64,000 nucleotides of DNA, taken from positions 2,666,001 to 2,730,000 of the forward strand of contig NZ_CP117879.1 of the NCBI RefSeq assembly GCF_028736155.1, given 5' to 3'. The DNA comes from Flavobacterium sp. KACC 22763 (GTDB taxonomy: Bacteria; Bacteroidota; Bacteroidia; Flavobacteriales; Flavobacteriaceae). Numbering within the stretch: position 1 is the stretch's first letter; every line of letters starts with the position of its first letter. Made by a program: the position numbers and the translations under genes. The notes beneath the pieces were generated by a model. It was not told the DNA's origin. It saw nothing but the letters and a program-made list of their open reading frames with translations, and did no database searches. Of this stretch, positions 1-8,764 are shown one piece after another.

Positions 1-219
1 TTTTAAGATCGTTCCACCTTTGTTTACAATATTATTTACGCTACGTGGTCCCATCTCTTTGAAGTCGCCCTCAATCATTCCCTGGTACCCTCTATAAATT
101 CCGATACATTCGATATTGTGATATGCGCAAGTTCGAACAACTGATCGTATTGCAGCATTCATTCCAGGTGAATCTCCTCCTGAGGTAAGAACACCTACTT
201 TTTTTATTGTTTTTGGCAT
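1..219 (-). CDS. pfkA: 6-phosphofructokinase, N-terminal part (cut by window edge)
   Basis: ATP-dependent phosphorylation of fructose 6-phosphate, the committed step of glycolysis in the cytosol. Only the first 73 codons are visible, starting at the ATG at 219 and running off the left edge. They contain the PFK nucleotide-binding loop GGDSPGMNAAIR (about residues 14-25) preceded by the GVLTS strand, and then the RGYQGMIEGD segment. These match the start of bacterial PfkA. The gene is not shown as an ORF in the window because its stop lies outside. Family assignment is secure; the catalytic half cannot be inspected. Confidence 0.93.
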   Translation of the reverse strand, partial: MPKTIKKVGVLTSGGDSPGMNAAIRSVVRTCAYHNIECIGIYRGYQGMIEGDFKEMGPRSVNNIVNKGGTILK

Positions 220-471
220 TATTTAAGTATTAAAGTGTAAAATTAGCAAACATTCAGCACTTTTCGGGTTACGATTATCATAAATTAATAAAATTTGTTA
301 AATTCAAACGTTTTCGTTAATAAGTTTTTTCTAAGAAAAAATTTCATTAAAAATAATAAAACGCTATTTTTTTAATTAAATCGTCAAAATTAACAATACC
401 CTAATGAAGTGTTATAAAAATAGAATTTCCCGCTCACATGGAAAATTTTAAAAAAGTGCTTAAATTTAGCA
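220..471. other. AT-rich intergenic leader of pfkA
   Basis: This gene-free stretch between pfkA and the tamB terminator is very AT-rich. It must hold the pfkA promoter on the minus strand. I see only degenerate matches to TAnnTTTG and no convincing small gene or hairpin. Confidence 0.4.
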
Positions 472-502
472 CAAAAAAAACCATTATGAGAATAATGGTT
501 TT
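472..502 (-). terminator. Rho-independent terminator after tamB
   Basis: Stem AAAACCATTAT/ATAATGGTTTT (477-487 with 492-502, loop GAGA), followed on the minus strand by a run of eight T. It lies about 25 bp past the tamB stop and is correctly oriented for it. Confidence 0.85.
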
Positions 503-527
503 ATAAAAGGCTATTTTTAACAAAGTG

Positions 528-3500
528 TTAATAATCATTATCAGGAATTAGTCCTTGATTATTGCTTGGTGTGTGTTCCTGTTCTTTTTTCTTCTTCTTT
601 TCTTCTTCTTTTTTTCTTTTCTCTTCATCTTCTTTTGCTTTCTTCTTATTTTTCTCTGAATCTTTCTTGCTTGAGAAATTCATATATTCAGGAAGATACG
701 AATCTTGAAGATCGTCATGAGAAGAACTTTTTACAGCTTTTTCAATTTTATGGTCTTTAAACAGCTTGTTTACAAGCTCGCTAAAGGTATCAAAATCGAC
801 TTCATAAGAAATACCGACACCTTGCGTATAACCAATTCCTTGTCCTATATAATTAATGTCGTTTTCTTTATTAAACAGACGAAGGTTCATTGTACCGTCT
901 TCATTTACTCGATACAAGATTTCGATATCCCCAACAATTGCAGACTCGTTTACACCTCCTACAGGAACTCCTAATTTTCCGTTGATAGTAATTCGTTCAT
1001 TAATCTGCGAAGATATATTGGCCACAAACTGACCGTCAACCTCCTGCCCTGTTCTTCTGTCTGCAGCAATGTAATTTAAGTCAATATTTACTTTATCATT
1101 ATCCGACTTAATAATGCCACCTAACAAACTTGAAGCGGTTTCTGTTAATGTTCCAGAAAAATCTCCTTGACTAAATCCGTCGGTACTCATAAACGAACCT
1201 GTAGACAATAAATAAAGTGCCTGCGTCTGACGAATATCTTTATCGTCTAATTTATATTGTATTTCCGATTTTAAAACATTACTTACGGACGGAAACTGAA
1301 TATCAAAATTAGGCTCTGGACTCGCCAAATCTCCTCTTAATCCAATCACGACTTCTACGGGAACTTTTTTATTGAATGAAGAAGTATTATCTAAAAGCAC
1401 AGCTGGATTGGCTTGTGTTTTATAAACTGCTTCTAAATTCAGTTGGGCACGCATTGGGTTTCCTTCCCAAATAATCGAACCTCCTTTTTTAACCGTAAAC
1501 TTTTTATCGATAAGTCCGCCGTATTTAAAATTATAAGTTCCTTCGTATGCCTGGAAATCTCCCCACATATTAAATTTGCCTAAAGTGTTGATTTTAAACA
1601 AAAGCGATCCGTATCCTTTTCCTTTCATACCATGGCCCGAATTTCGATCTAGAATAACTTCAACTTCGGCATCTGGCGTAATATCAAAATCAAACTCCAG
1701 TTCAAGTCCGTTATAATCTCTTGTTTTTTCAACAATTCCGTTCTCTAGATTATACTTTTCTTTTGGCGTTACAAAATGAATCCAGCTACTTTCTCCAACG
1801 CTTTGCGCATTATTAATTGGGATTTTGACTTCTGTGCCTTTTTCAGATTTCGCATCTACCTTAATAAAGAGACCTTCTACAGGTCCTTTTATACTGGCTG
1901 TTCCATTTATGAATGCTGTTCCGAAATAAGCCGCGTCATCACTGTCTTTTGTATCCAACGCCACTAAACGCTTGGATGTAATATTTAAATCTAATTTCCA
2001 GTCGCCAAAATTATTGTGCTCTATGCTTCCGTTCAGCAAACCTTTTGTACCGTATTTCGTATCTGTCAATTGATTATTTCTAAACAAGAATTTCTCATTG
2101 GTCAAATCAATAACCGTTCGATCGCTTAATTCGTAATCGGTATTTAAGTACGGAATTGTCATTCCAGCTTTTTCAACATACAAACGACCGTTGATTTCTG
2201 GTTTTTTCAAATTTCCGACAACGGCGGCATTTCCAGAAACAGACCCACGCACATTTGACAGAACATCTCCCCCAATAGTTCCTAAAGTTGCCAAATTAAA
2301 GCCTTCCAACTTCAAGCTCATATCCATGATTGTCTCCTTATTCTCTACAGCAAAAGTTCCGTTGGCTCTAAAAGATTCGGTAAAACCATTCTGAATCGAC
2401 GAATTAACAGTGAATTTTCTAAAAGATTCATCACCAGAAATATCAAAATTAAGCGTACCGAGTTCTGTCTTGTTCATTACAAGGTGATCAATCTTAATGG
2501 ATGCTGTGGGCTGATAAACATTTTTGTTCTGTTTATAATTGACACTTCCATTCAAATTACCATTAAATACAAATTTGGAATTGGCGGGGGTTATTTTATT
2601 AATATCAACATCTTCAAAGGTCAGTTCGAGATCTTTATAATCTTTTCCTTTTATAACTCCGTTCAAATCAATTTTCTGATTTTCATGAGATAAAACGATG
2701 TTATCAAATGTGAAATTTTTAAAATACTGATCAATAACAATCTGATTGTCTTTTTCAGCATCTTCATTTAAGTACCAGATATAGTCCTTAAACTTCATTT
2801 CCGATTTCTTGATTCCGACAATATTATTTTTATTCTTGTCTATTGTATGAAACAAATCAAGATTAAAGTAATCTTCACCTTTATCTCCCCCTTTAAACTC
2901 CGAACGAACAAAAAGAGTATCATTTGCCGTAACATTAATCAAATTAAAATCACGTATTTTATAATACGGTGTTTTTATACTGTCCAATTCGACATAAGCA
3001 TTATAAAGCGGGTTTTTATTATCAATGTTAATTCGAATGTTATCGAATGTATTTTTGTCGGCTGTAATTTTTTTAGATCTGAAACGAAATTTAAATTCTT
3101 GCAAATCTGAATCTATTTTTCCTCTAACCACTGTAGAAGAATCAATATTGATGTCTGGATAAAGCATTTCGACCACTTTATCATAAACACGGAAATTAAA
3201 ATTCAAGAATTGCCCTTTTCTAACTTTATAAGGCTTATAATTGGTATACAGACTACCAACAGAATTCATGACCAATTTATCCAATTGATCAAATCTAAAT
3301 TTACCAACAATTTTTCCGTCTACAACATCATTCGAACTTACTGTAATGGTTCTTAGTCGATCTGCATCAAAACTTGAATTTAAATTTACCTGATCAAAAA
3401 CATAAGTTGTTTTTGGATTTTGATATTCTGCATCGTTTATAAAAATATCTCCTTGCAGATTTTCAATAGAATTTCCAGACAATTGAACTACAACATCTCC

Positions 3501-5069
3501 TTTGAAGTGTGAAATAGAATCATTAATAAACTTAAGTTTTCTTAAATCTGAATTTTCAACATTAATATGAAAATCATAACGATTTTCTCTTTTGCTTAAA
3601 TCGAGTAAACCATCAAAATTCAAATTTAAGTTTGGATCATTTATCGCAATTTGTCCTTTATAATATGGAAGTTTAAAATTTCCATTTACTACTATATTAT
3701 TATAGGTGTATTTATTGTAATCTAATTTAGAAATATCCCCTTTTATAACGGTATTCAAATACTTCTCAGTAAAACCAACTCCGTCTACATCAAGATTCAA
3801 AGTCGTCTTTCCAATATCTTTTCTATTTAAAACAGTTCCGATATCAAAACTATTTAAAACAATATTTCCAGAATAAGAAGCCTTGTCAATAAAATCCATA
3901 TTATTCAAATGAAGATCGACTTCTCCATTTCCTACATCTGTAGCAATCTTAAAAGCGGTTTCTAATTCTGTTGTCGTAACTTTTGCTTTTCCGACAATAT
4001 TAAATTTCCCAATTCGCTTCATTTCTATAGGAAGTCTTTTTCCTAAAACCCCTGGAAGCAAAACCACTAAATCGTCATAACTAGAAAGCAGTTTGTTAAA
4101 CTTTCCATCCATAGAAAATTTCTGCGTTTTACTGCCCAAAAGATTTCTGAAATTGATTGTTCCGTTAATTTTTGATCCGTTTGTGTCGCTTAGTCTCAAT
4201 CCTGTAAGCGTCATATTATTCAACGGACCGTCTAATTTGGTTTTCAGTTTAAAATGCTGATTTTTACCCAAACCATCATAAAAATGGCGAATATCGTTTG
4301 TTGCAATAGAAGAAGAATCTATTAAAACATCAAATCGAACTTTATCTGTAAAATCAAGAAAATCTGATGGTTTATAATTTAAAATTGCAACACCATAAAT
4401 AGAGGATCTTTTGGTTTTTATAGCCAGATTTTGAACTATAATCTGTTTTTTGGTATAACTAAATTTCCCCGCAAAATTAGAAACATACAAACCGCGATGA
4501 TCCATAAATGAAAATCGGTGAATGTTTGTATTTACATCTGGACCATACAATTTAAACTCGCTGATATAAGCGTTTAATTTTGTAAAATCCAGAAATTTAG
4601 GAGTAGTCTTATTTTCATCGACAACAGAAAATCTCCCCTTTTCGATGTAAGCATTTTTAGCGGTTAAAAGGAAATGCTTCGTTGATTTTTTCTTAGGAGT
4701 ATCTTTGACTTCAAAAGCCTGTATAAACTTATTGATATTATTTTCGTCTTCGCCTTTGTAGGTTTTTAGATTAAAAATCAAACCTGTCAAACGCAAATCT
4801 CCAAAAATTAAATCTCCATCTAACAATCTACTGAAACTGGCAATATCAGTTGTAATGATATTCGAATAAATCATCGTTTTTTTATGATGATCTAAAATCG
4901 TTACTTCTTTCAATTTTACTCCGCCAAAAATATTGATTGCCGTTTTTTCAACATTAATATTAACCTTGTAATCTTTGTTTAATGAGTTGGTAACATAATT
5001 GGCAATCTGTGTTTGAACCACAGGAAGAGATAGTATGATAGCAAGTGCTAACAAAAGTAAAATCAACAC
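528..5069 (-). CDS. tamB: TamB-type translocation/assembly module protein
   Basis: Very large (about 1513 aa) envelope protein of the TamB/AsmA-like family, thought to span the periplasm as a beta-taco that moves lipids or helps outer membrane protein assembly. An N-terminal hydrophobic segment (about residues 1-20) anchors it. The long middle is repetitive beta-rich sequence. The C-terminal third (about 1080-1440) has the TamB domain pattern with PEPNFDIQFPS and GGIIKSDNDKVNIDL. The tail is Lys/Glu-rich (about 1480-1500). The first possible start here is GTG at 5069, but the frame stays open to about 5132 and reads like a basic signal-anchor N-terminus with no ATG, so the true start is uncertain. 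It is divergent from tsaD and ends in a good terminator. Confidence 0.9.
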   Translation of the reverse strand: MLILLLLALAIILSLPVVQTQIANYVTNSLNKDYKVNINVEKTAINIFGGVKLKEVTILDHHKKTMIYSNIITTDIASFSRLLDGDLIFGDLRLTGLIFNLKTYKGEDENNINKFIQAFEVKDTPKKKSTKHFLLTAKNAYIEKGRFSVVDENKTTPKFLDFTKLNAYISEFKLYGPDVNTNIHRFSFMDHRGLYVSNFAGKFSYTKKQIIVQNLAIKTKRSSIYGVAILNYKPSDFLDFTDKVRFDVLIDSSSIATNDIRHFYDGLGKNQHFKLKTKLDGPLNNMTLTGLRLSDTNGSKINGTINFRNLLGSKTQKFSMDGKFNKLLSSYDDLVVLLPGVLGKRLPIEMKRIGKFNIVGKAKVTTTELETAFKIATDVGNGEVDLHLNNMDFIDKASYSGNIVLNSFDIGTVLNRKDIGKTTLNLDVDGVGFTEKYLNTVIKGDISKLDYNKYTYNNIVVNGNFKLPYYKGQIAINDPNLNLNFDGLLDLSKRENRYDFHINVENSDLRKLKFINDSISHFKGDVVVQLSGNSIENLQGDIFINDAEYQNPKTTYVFDQVNLNSSFDADRLRTITVSSNDVVDGKIVGKFRFDQLDKLVMNSVGSLYTNYKPYKVRKGQFLNFNFRVYDKVVEMLYPDINIDSSTVVRGKIDSDLQEFKFRFRSKKITADKNTFDNIRINIDNKNPLYNAYVELDSIKTPYYKIRDFNLINVTANDTLFVRSEFKGGDKGEDYFNLDLFHTIDKNKNNIVGIKKSEMKFKDYIWYLNEDAEKDNQIVIDQYFKNFTFDNIVLSHENQKIDLNGVIKGKDYKDLELTFEDVDINKITPANSKFVFNGNLNGSVNYKQNKNVYQPTASIKIDHLVMNKTELGTLNFDISGDESFRKFTVNSSIQNGFTESFRANGTFAVENKETIMDMSLKLEGFNLATLGTIGGDVLSNVRGSVSGNAAVVGNLKKPEINGRLYVEKAGMTIPYLNTDYELSDRTVIDLTNEKFLFRNNQLTDTKYGTKGLLNGSIEHNNFGDWKLDLNITSKRLVALDTKDSDDAAYFGTAFINGTASIKGPVEGLFIKVDAKSEKGTEVKIPINNAQSVGESSWIHFVTPKEKYNLENGIVEKTRDYNGLELEFDFDITPDAEVEVILDRNSGHGMKGKGYGSLLFKINTLGKFNMWGDFQAYEGTYNFKYGGLIDKKFTVKKGGSIIWEGNPMRAQLNLEAVYKTQANPAVLLDNTSSFNKKVPVEVVIGLRGDLASPEPNFDIQFPSVSNVLKSEIQYKLDDKDIRQTQALYLLSTGSFMSTDGFSQGDFSGTLTETASSLLGGIIKSDNDKVNIDLNYIAADRRTGQEVDGQFVANISSQINERITINGKLGVPVGGVNESAIVGDIEILYRVNEDGTMNLRLFNKENDINYIGQGIGYTQGVGISYEVDFDTFSELVNKLFKDHKIEKAVKSSSHDDLQDSYLPEYMNFSSKKDSEKNKKKAKEDEEKRKKEEEKKKKKEQEHTPSNNQGLIPDNDY

Positions 5070-5230
5070 AATTAAGGTTCTTGATATTATTTTCTTTACT
5101 TTTTTGATAGCTTCTTTAATTTTAGTTTTCTTTTAATTTATTTGAACAGACAAAGAACGGCTGTTTTTGATAAAAATTCTTTAATTTTGGGGCACTGCTT
5201 AAATCAAAGAGATGTAATCGTTTGATTTGT

Positions 5231-5238
5231 CAAATATA
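5231..5238 (-). promoter_or_regulatory. -7 promoter element for tamB
   Basis: Reads TATATTTG on the minus strand, an exact match to the Bacteroidota -7 consensus TAnnTTTG, about 100 bp ahead of the tamB reading frame. A TTTG that could serve as the -33 element lies about 24 bp further upstream, which is longer than usual. The assignment is by pattern only. Confidence 0.45.
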
Positions 5239-5259
5239 ATTCAAAATTTGTGCCTTTAT

Positions 5260-6282
5260 ATGCAAAATCCAGAGGTTTTTATTCTAGCCATCGAAAGTTC
5301 ATGCGATGATACTGCTGCCGCGGTTTTACATAACGACAAAGTATTGTCAAATGTTGTAGCCAATCAATTAATTCATAATCAATACGGAGGTGTTGTCCCT
5401 GAATTGGCTTCCCGAGCGCATCAGCAGAATATTGTTCCTGTGATAGATGCTGCACTTCGTAAAGCAAATGTACAAAAAGAACAGTTAAGCGCAATCGCAT
5501 TTACACAAGGTCCAGGATTAATGGGCTCTTTATTGGTGGGGACTTCTTTCAGCAAATCATTATCATTAGCCTTAAATGTGCCACTAATTGCTGTAAATCA
5601 CATGCATGCCCATATTTTAGCTCATTTTATTGATGAAGAAGGCTACGATAAACCTGAATTTCCTTTTTTAGCTTTAACCATTAGCGGAGGACATACTCAG
5701 ATAGTAAAAGTGAATAGTTTTTTTGATATGGAAATTATCGGAGAAACTACAGATGATGCTGTCGGTGAAGCTTTTGATAAAAGTGCCAAAATCCTTGGAC
5801 TTCCATACCCTGGCGGACCTTTGATTGATAAATATGCGAAAGAAGGAAATCCGAAAGCATTTCCTTTTACAAAACCGAAAGTTCCGGGTTTAGATTTCAG
5901 TTTTTCTGGATTGAAAACGGCTATTTTATATTTCATTCAAAAAAACAAACAGCAGAATCCGAATTTTATCGAAGAAAATCTGAATGATATTTGCGCTTCT
6001 ATTCAGCACACCATTATCGAAATTTTGATGGATAAAATTAAGCTGGCTGTAAAAGAAACTGGAATTACACAAATTGCTATTGGCGGAGGAGTTTCGGCAA
6101 ATTCTGGAATTCGAAATACCTTAAAAGAAACCGAAAGCAAATACGGATGGAAAACTTTTATTCCGAAATTTGAATACACAACCGATAATGCTGCAATGAT
6201 TGGAATTGTAGGATACCAAAAATACTTATCTAATCGTTTTGAAACTTCTGCTGTGGTTTCTAAAGCAAGAATCGAATTTTAA
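5260..6282 (+). CDS. tsaD: tRNA N6-adenosine threonylcarbamoyltransferase
   Basis: TsaD transfers the threonylcarbamoyl group to A37 of ANN-decoding tRNAs, in complex with TsaB and TsaE. The protein is 340 aa from the ATG at 5260, the usual length. I prefer this start to the in-frame TTG at 5227 because family members begin just before the ILAIESSCDDT motif (residues 8-18). The metal-binding HMHAH motif follows at about residues 110-116, with the GGHTQIV, PGGPLIDKYA and GGGVSANSG motifs of the ASKHA fold further on. rsmE starts 2 bp after its stop, so the two are one transcription unit, a pairing of translation-related modification genes. Confidence 0.97.
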   Translation: MQNPEVFILAIESSCDDTAAAVLHNDKVLSNVVANQLIHNQYGGVVPELASRAHQQNIVPVIDAALRKANVQKEQLSAIAFTQGPGLMGSLLVGTSFSKSLSLALNVPLIAVNHMHAHILAHFIDEEGYDKPEFPFLALTISGGHTQIVKVNSFFDMEIIGETTDDAVGEAFDKSAKILGLPYPGGPLIDKYAKEGNPKAFPFTKPKVPGLDFSFSGLKTAILYFIQKNKQQNPNFIEENLNDICASIQHTIIEILMDKIKLAVKETGITQIAIGGGVSANSGIRNTLKETESKYGWKTFIPKFEYTTDNAAMIGIVGYQKYLSNRFETSAVVSKARIEF

Positions 6283-6284
6283 TC

Positions 6285-6989
6285 ATGCAGTTATTTTTTA
6301 ATCCGAATATAGACGAGACAACCGAAAGTTTTTCTTTTGATAAAGAAGAAAGCCGTCATATTATAAAAGTTCTTAGAAAGAAAGATGCAGATATTTTGCA
6401 TGTCACCAATGGTTTTGGATTATTGTTTGAGACTCAGATCACTCTGGCTTCAGATAATAAATGTACCGTTGAAGTGCTTTCTATAACAAATGCAGAAAAA
6501 CCTAAATTCCATTTGCATCTGGCTGTTGCTCCAACCAAAATGAACGATCGTTTTGAATGGTTTCTAGAAAAAGCTACCGAAATTGGAGTTCAGGAAATCA
6601 CTCCGATTTTCTGTGATCGCTCTGAACGAAAAGTAATTAATCGTGATCGTTTTGAAAAAATCATTCTTTCGGCAATGAAACAATGCAATGAAACCTTTCT
6701 TCCAAAATTGAATGAAGCTATTTCGTTTAAAGAATTTATTAAACAAAAACAAAATGGTTTACAGTTAATTGCACACTGCGAAGAAACCGATAAAAAGTCA
6801 CTGAAAGAGGTTTTAAAACCAAATGAAGACATTACCATTTTAATTGGTCCAGAAGGTGATTTTTCTGAAAAAGAAATTGCATTGGCATTAGAAAACAATT
6901 ACAAGCCTGTAACCCTAGGAAATACGCGTTTAAGAACAGAAACAGCTGCTGTGGTAGCTTGTCATAGTGTTGTTTTTTTTAATGAATAA
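6285..6989 (+). CDS. rsmE: 16S rRNA m3U1498 methyltransferase
   Basis: RsmE methylates N3 of U1498 in 16S rRNA using SAM. The 234-aa protein has the family layout: a small N-terminal PUA-like beta domain with SFDKEESRHIIKVLRKK (about 17-33), then a SPOUT domain with a trefoil knot. The knot carries the SAM-binding signatures LIGPEGDFSEKE (about 186-197) and LGNTRLRTETAAV (about 211-223). It starts directly after tsaD and is probably co-transcribed with it. Length and motifs are normal. Confidence 0.96.
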   Translation: MQLFFNPNIDETTESFSFDKEESRHIIKVLRKKDADILHVTNGFGLLFETQITLASDNKCTVEVLSITNAEKPKFHLHLAVAPTKMNDRFEWFLEKATEIGVQEITPIFCDRSERKVINRDRFEKIILSAMKQCNETFLPKLNEAISFKEFIKQKQNGLQLIAHCEETDKKSLKEVLKPNEDITILIGPEGDFSEKEIALALENNYKPVTLGNTRLRTETAAVVACHSVVFFNE

Positions 6990-7044
6990 ACAAATTAAAG
7001 ACAATTAAATTTGTCATTTCAAGAGAATAAATCAACTCAATATT

Positions 7045-7170
7045 GTCATTTCGACGAAGGAGACCCGAGCGCTAGCGAATCGGCGAAGCAAATCTCCGCG
7101 AGAAGCTCCGCAACGAAAAGCCAAACTTTGTAGAGCTGCTTATGGAGATTTCTCGTTCCTCGAAATAACA
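7045..7170. repeat. Long intergenic hairpin repeat, family A (hybrid arms, with 27-bp unit)
   Basis: The left arm starts GTCATTTCGACGAAGGAGA, as in the copies at 30185, 36110 and 54698. The right arm instead contains CTCGTTCCTCG like the copy at 26872, so the arms do not match fully. A 27-bp unit (7064-7090) is inserted in the left arm. The core contains the shared CTTTGTAGAGC stretch. It lies between rsmE and the DUF4159 gene. Confidence 0.8.
7064..7090 (+). repeat. 27-bp nested unit, copy 1
   Basis: CCCGAGCGCTAGCGAATCGG followed by CGAAGCA, between GAAGGAGA and AATCTCCGC of a family A hairpin repeat. The uninterrupted arrangement is seen at 36110 and 54698. Confidence 0.85.
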
Positions 7171-7203
7171 AATAGTACGATAAAGCCTTATAATTAAAAT
7201 TAT

Positions 7204-7842
7204 ATGAAAAAAATATTTTACTTATTGTTACTCTTTTCAAGTGTTTCTTTTTCACAAGAAATTGCTTTGCTTAAATACAGCGGTGGCGGCGATTGGTACG
7301 CAAATCCGACTTCGTTGCCAAATTTGATCAGTTTTTGCAATGCTAATATTAATACACGCATCAAAAGCAAACCTTCAACGGTAGAACCAAGCAATCCAGA
7401 TTTACTTTCCTATCCGTTTGTACATATGACCGGACACGGAAATGTTGTTTTTAGTGATGCAGACGTAACAAACTTGAGAAATTATCTAACTGCTGGAGGT
7501 TTTCTGCATATTGATGATAATTACGGAATGGATCAATATATTCGAAAAGAAATCAAAAAGATATTTCCAAATAATAATTTAGTCGAGCTTCCGGCGAATC
7601 ATCCTATTTTTCAGAAGCCTTTTCCTTTCCCAAATGGATTGCCAAAAATTCACGAACACGATGGAACTCGCCCACAGGCATTTGGTATTTTTATAGACAA
7701 CAAACTGGTTTTGCTTTATACCTATGAATGTGATTTGGGTGATGGCTGGGAAGATCCCGAAGTTCATAATGATCCTGCAAACGTAAGAGACAAAGCCTTG
7801 AAAATGGGTGCCAACATTATCAATTATATTTTTACTAATTAA
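7204..7842 (+). CDS. DUF4159 domain protein, exported
   Basis: A 212-aa protein with a clear N-terminal signal peptide (KKIFYLLLLFSSVSFS, cleavage about residue 18), so it acts in the periplasm or envelope. The body matches the DUF4159 pattern: IALLKYSGGGDWYANPTSLPN near the start, then VHMTGHGNVVFS, GGFLHIDDNYGMD and DGTRPQAFGIF. The fold resembles ThuA/glutamine-amidotransferase-like domains, but no reaction is known. It stands alone between a hairpin repeat and an RNA methylase gene, with no operon partner to hint at its job. In other Bacteroidota similar proteins occur near MoxR/BatA-type genes, which are absent here. Confidence 0.85.
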   Translation: MKKIFYLLLLFSSVSFSQEIALLKYSGGGDWYANPTSLPNLISFCNANINTRIKSKPSTVEPSNPDLLSYPFVHMTGHGNVVFSDADVTNLRNYLTAGGFLHIDDNYGMDQYIRKEIKKIFPNNNLVELPANHPIFQKPFPFPNGLPKIHEHDGTRPQAFGIFIDNKLVLLYTYECDLGDGWEDPEVHNDPANVRDKALKMGANIINYIFTN

Positions 7843-7969
7843 TGACTAGTCCCAAGTAATTAGTTACAAGTAATTCATCAATTTAAAAGAGAAAATTATT
7901 TAGATTCGGACTCAACACTATTTACTATTTACTTATTACTAATTACTAATCACTTTTCACTAACAAAAA

Positions 7970-8467
7970 ATGCAACTGACTCACGAAGAAAATCAATTTG
8001 AAAGAAAAACGTTTCCCATTACTTTGGTATGCGATCATATTTACTTTCAGCAGAATATTGGTTCTTTATTTAGAATTTCTGAAGCTTTCGGAGTTGAAAA
8101 TATTATCTTTTACGGAAAAGATATTCCGCTTACACCACGTAAAATCAATAAAACTTCTAGAAGTACACATCTTCATGTGCCACATTCTGTAATTGAAAAT
8201 TTCAACGAACTTCATTCCTATCTGACTGATAATAATTTCGAAATTATTGCTTTAGAAATTACTTCTAACAGCAAACCTTTAAAAGAAGTTATGATTCCTT
8301 TCGATAAAAAAATCGCACTTTTGATTGGAAGTGAAATCAACGGAATTTCTGAAGAACTTCTAAAACTTTCCCATCAAATTGTGCATATCAATATGTTTGG
8401 CAAAAATAGCAGTATGAATGTGGTTCAGGCTGCGAGTATTGCGCTTTATGAGATTACTTCGTTGTAA
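7970..8467 (+). CDS. SpoU/TrmH-family RNA methyltransferase
   Basis: Small (165 aa) SPOUT-class RNA 2'-O-methyltransferase without an extra substrate-binding domain. Visible family motifs are NIGSLFRISEAFGVENIIFYG (motif 1, about residues 25-45), IALLIGSEINGISEELL (motif 2, about 115-131) and MNVVQAASIALYEI near the C-terminus (motif 3, the knot that binds SAM). The target RNA cannot be told from sequence; tRNA ribose methylation is the usual role of this size class. It is preceded by a short AT-rich gap and is probably transcribed alone. Confidence 0.88.
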   Translation: MQLTHEENQFERKTFPITLVCDHIYFQQNIGSLFRISEAFGVENIIFYGKDIPLTPRKINKTSRSTHLHVPHSVIENFNELHSYLTDNNFEIIALEITSNSKPLKEVMIPFDKKIALLIGSEINGISEELLKLSHQIVHINMFGKNSSMNVVQAASIALYEITSL

Positions 8468-8699
8468 AAAATTAAGCTTTAAAAATCTCTTTTAAAAGGA
8501 ACCCTTCAGTTTTACTTCAAATTTATTTGTTAAAATTTATCGTTAAACGACAGATAATCACGACGAAATGCATTAAAAAAATAAAAAGAAAGAAAATACT
8601 GTATAATTTTTTAAAGATATTTTTTGTAGGAATCAATGTTTGTAAGGGATTGTAAAATTTCTCACAAAATTTTTGATCTAATATTTTGCAAGAAAGGTA
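8468..8699. other. Gene-free stretch ahead of the metalloprotease
   Basis: AT-rich spacer with no coding signal. It should contain the promoter for the protease gene, but I see no exact TAnnTTTG element. Confidence 0.4.
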
Positions 8700-8752
8700 T
8701 TTTGTTATAAAATTGCCGCATTATTCAACTAATCAACAATTTTATAACAAAA
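8700..8752 (+). promoter_or_regulatory. 16-bp perfect inverted repeat just upstream of the protease start
   Basis: TTTTGTTATAAAATTG (8700-8715) is perfectly inverted at 8737-8752 with a 21-nt spacer, and the ATG follows 12 nt later. In RNA it would form a long AT-rich hairpin in the 5' leader; in DNA it could be an operator. There is no T-tract after it, so it is not a standard terminator. Confidence 0.7.
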
Positions 8753-8764
8753 ACCCAAATTATT

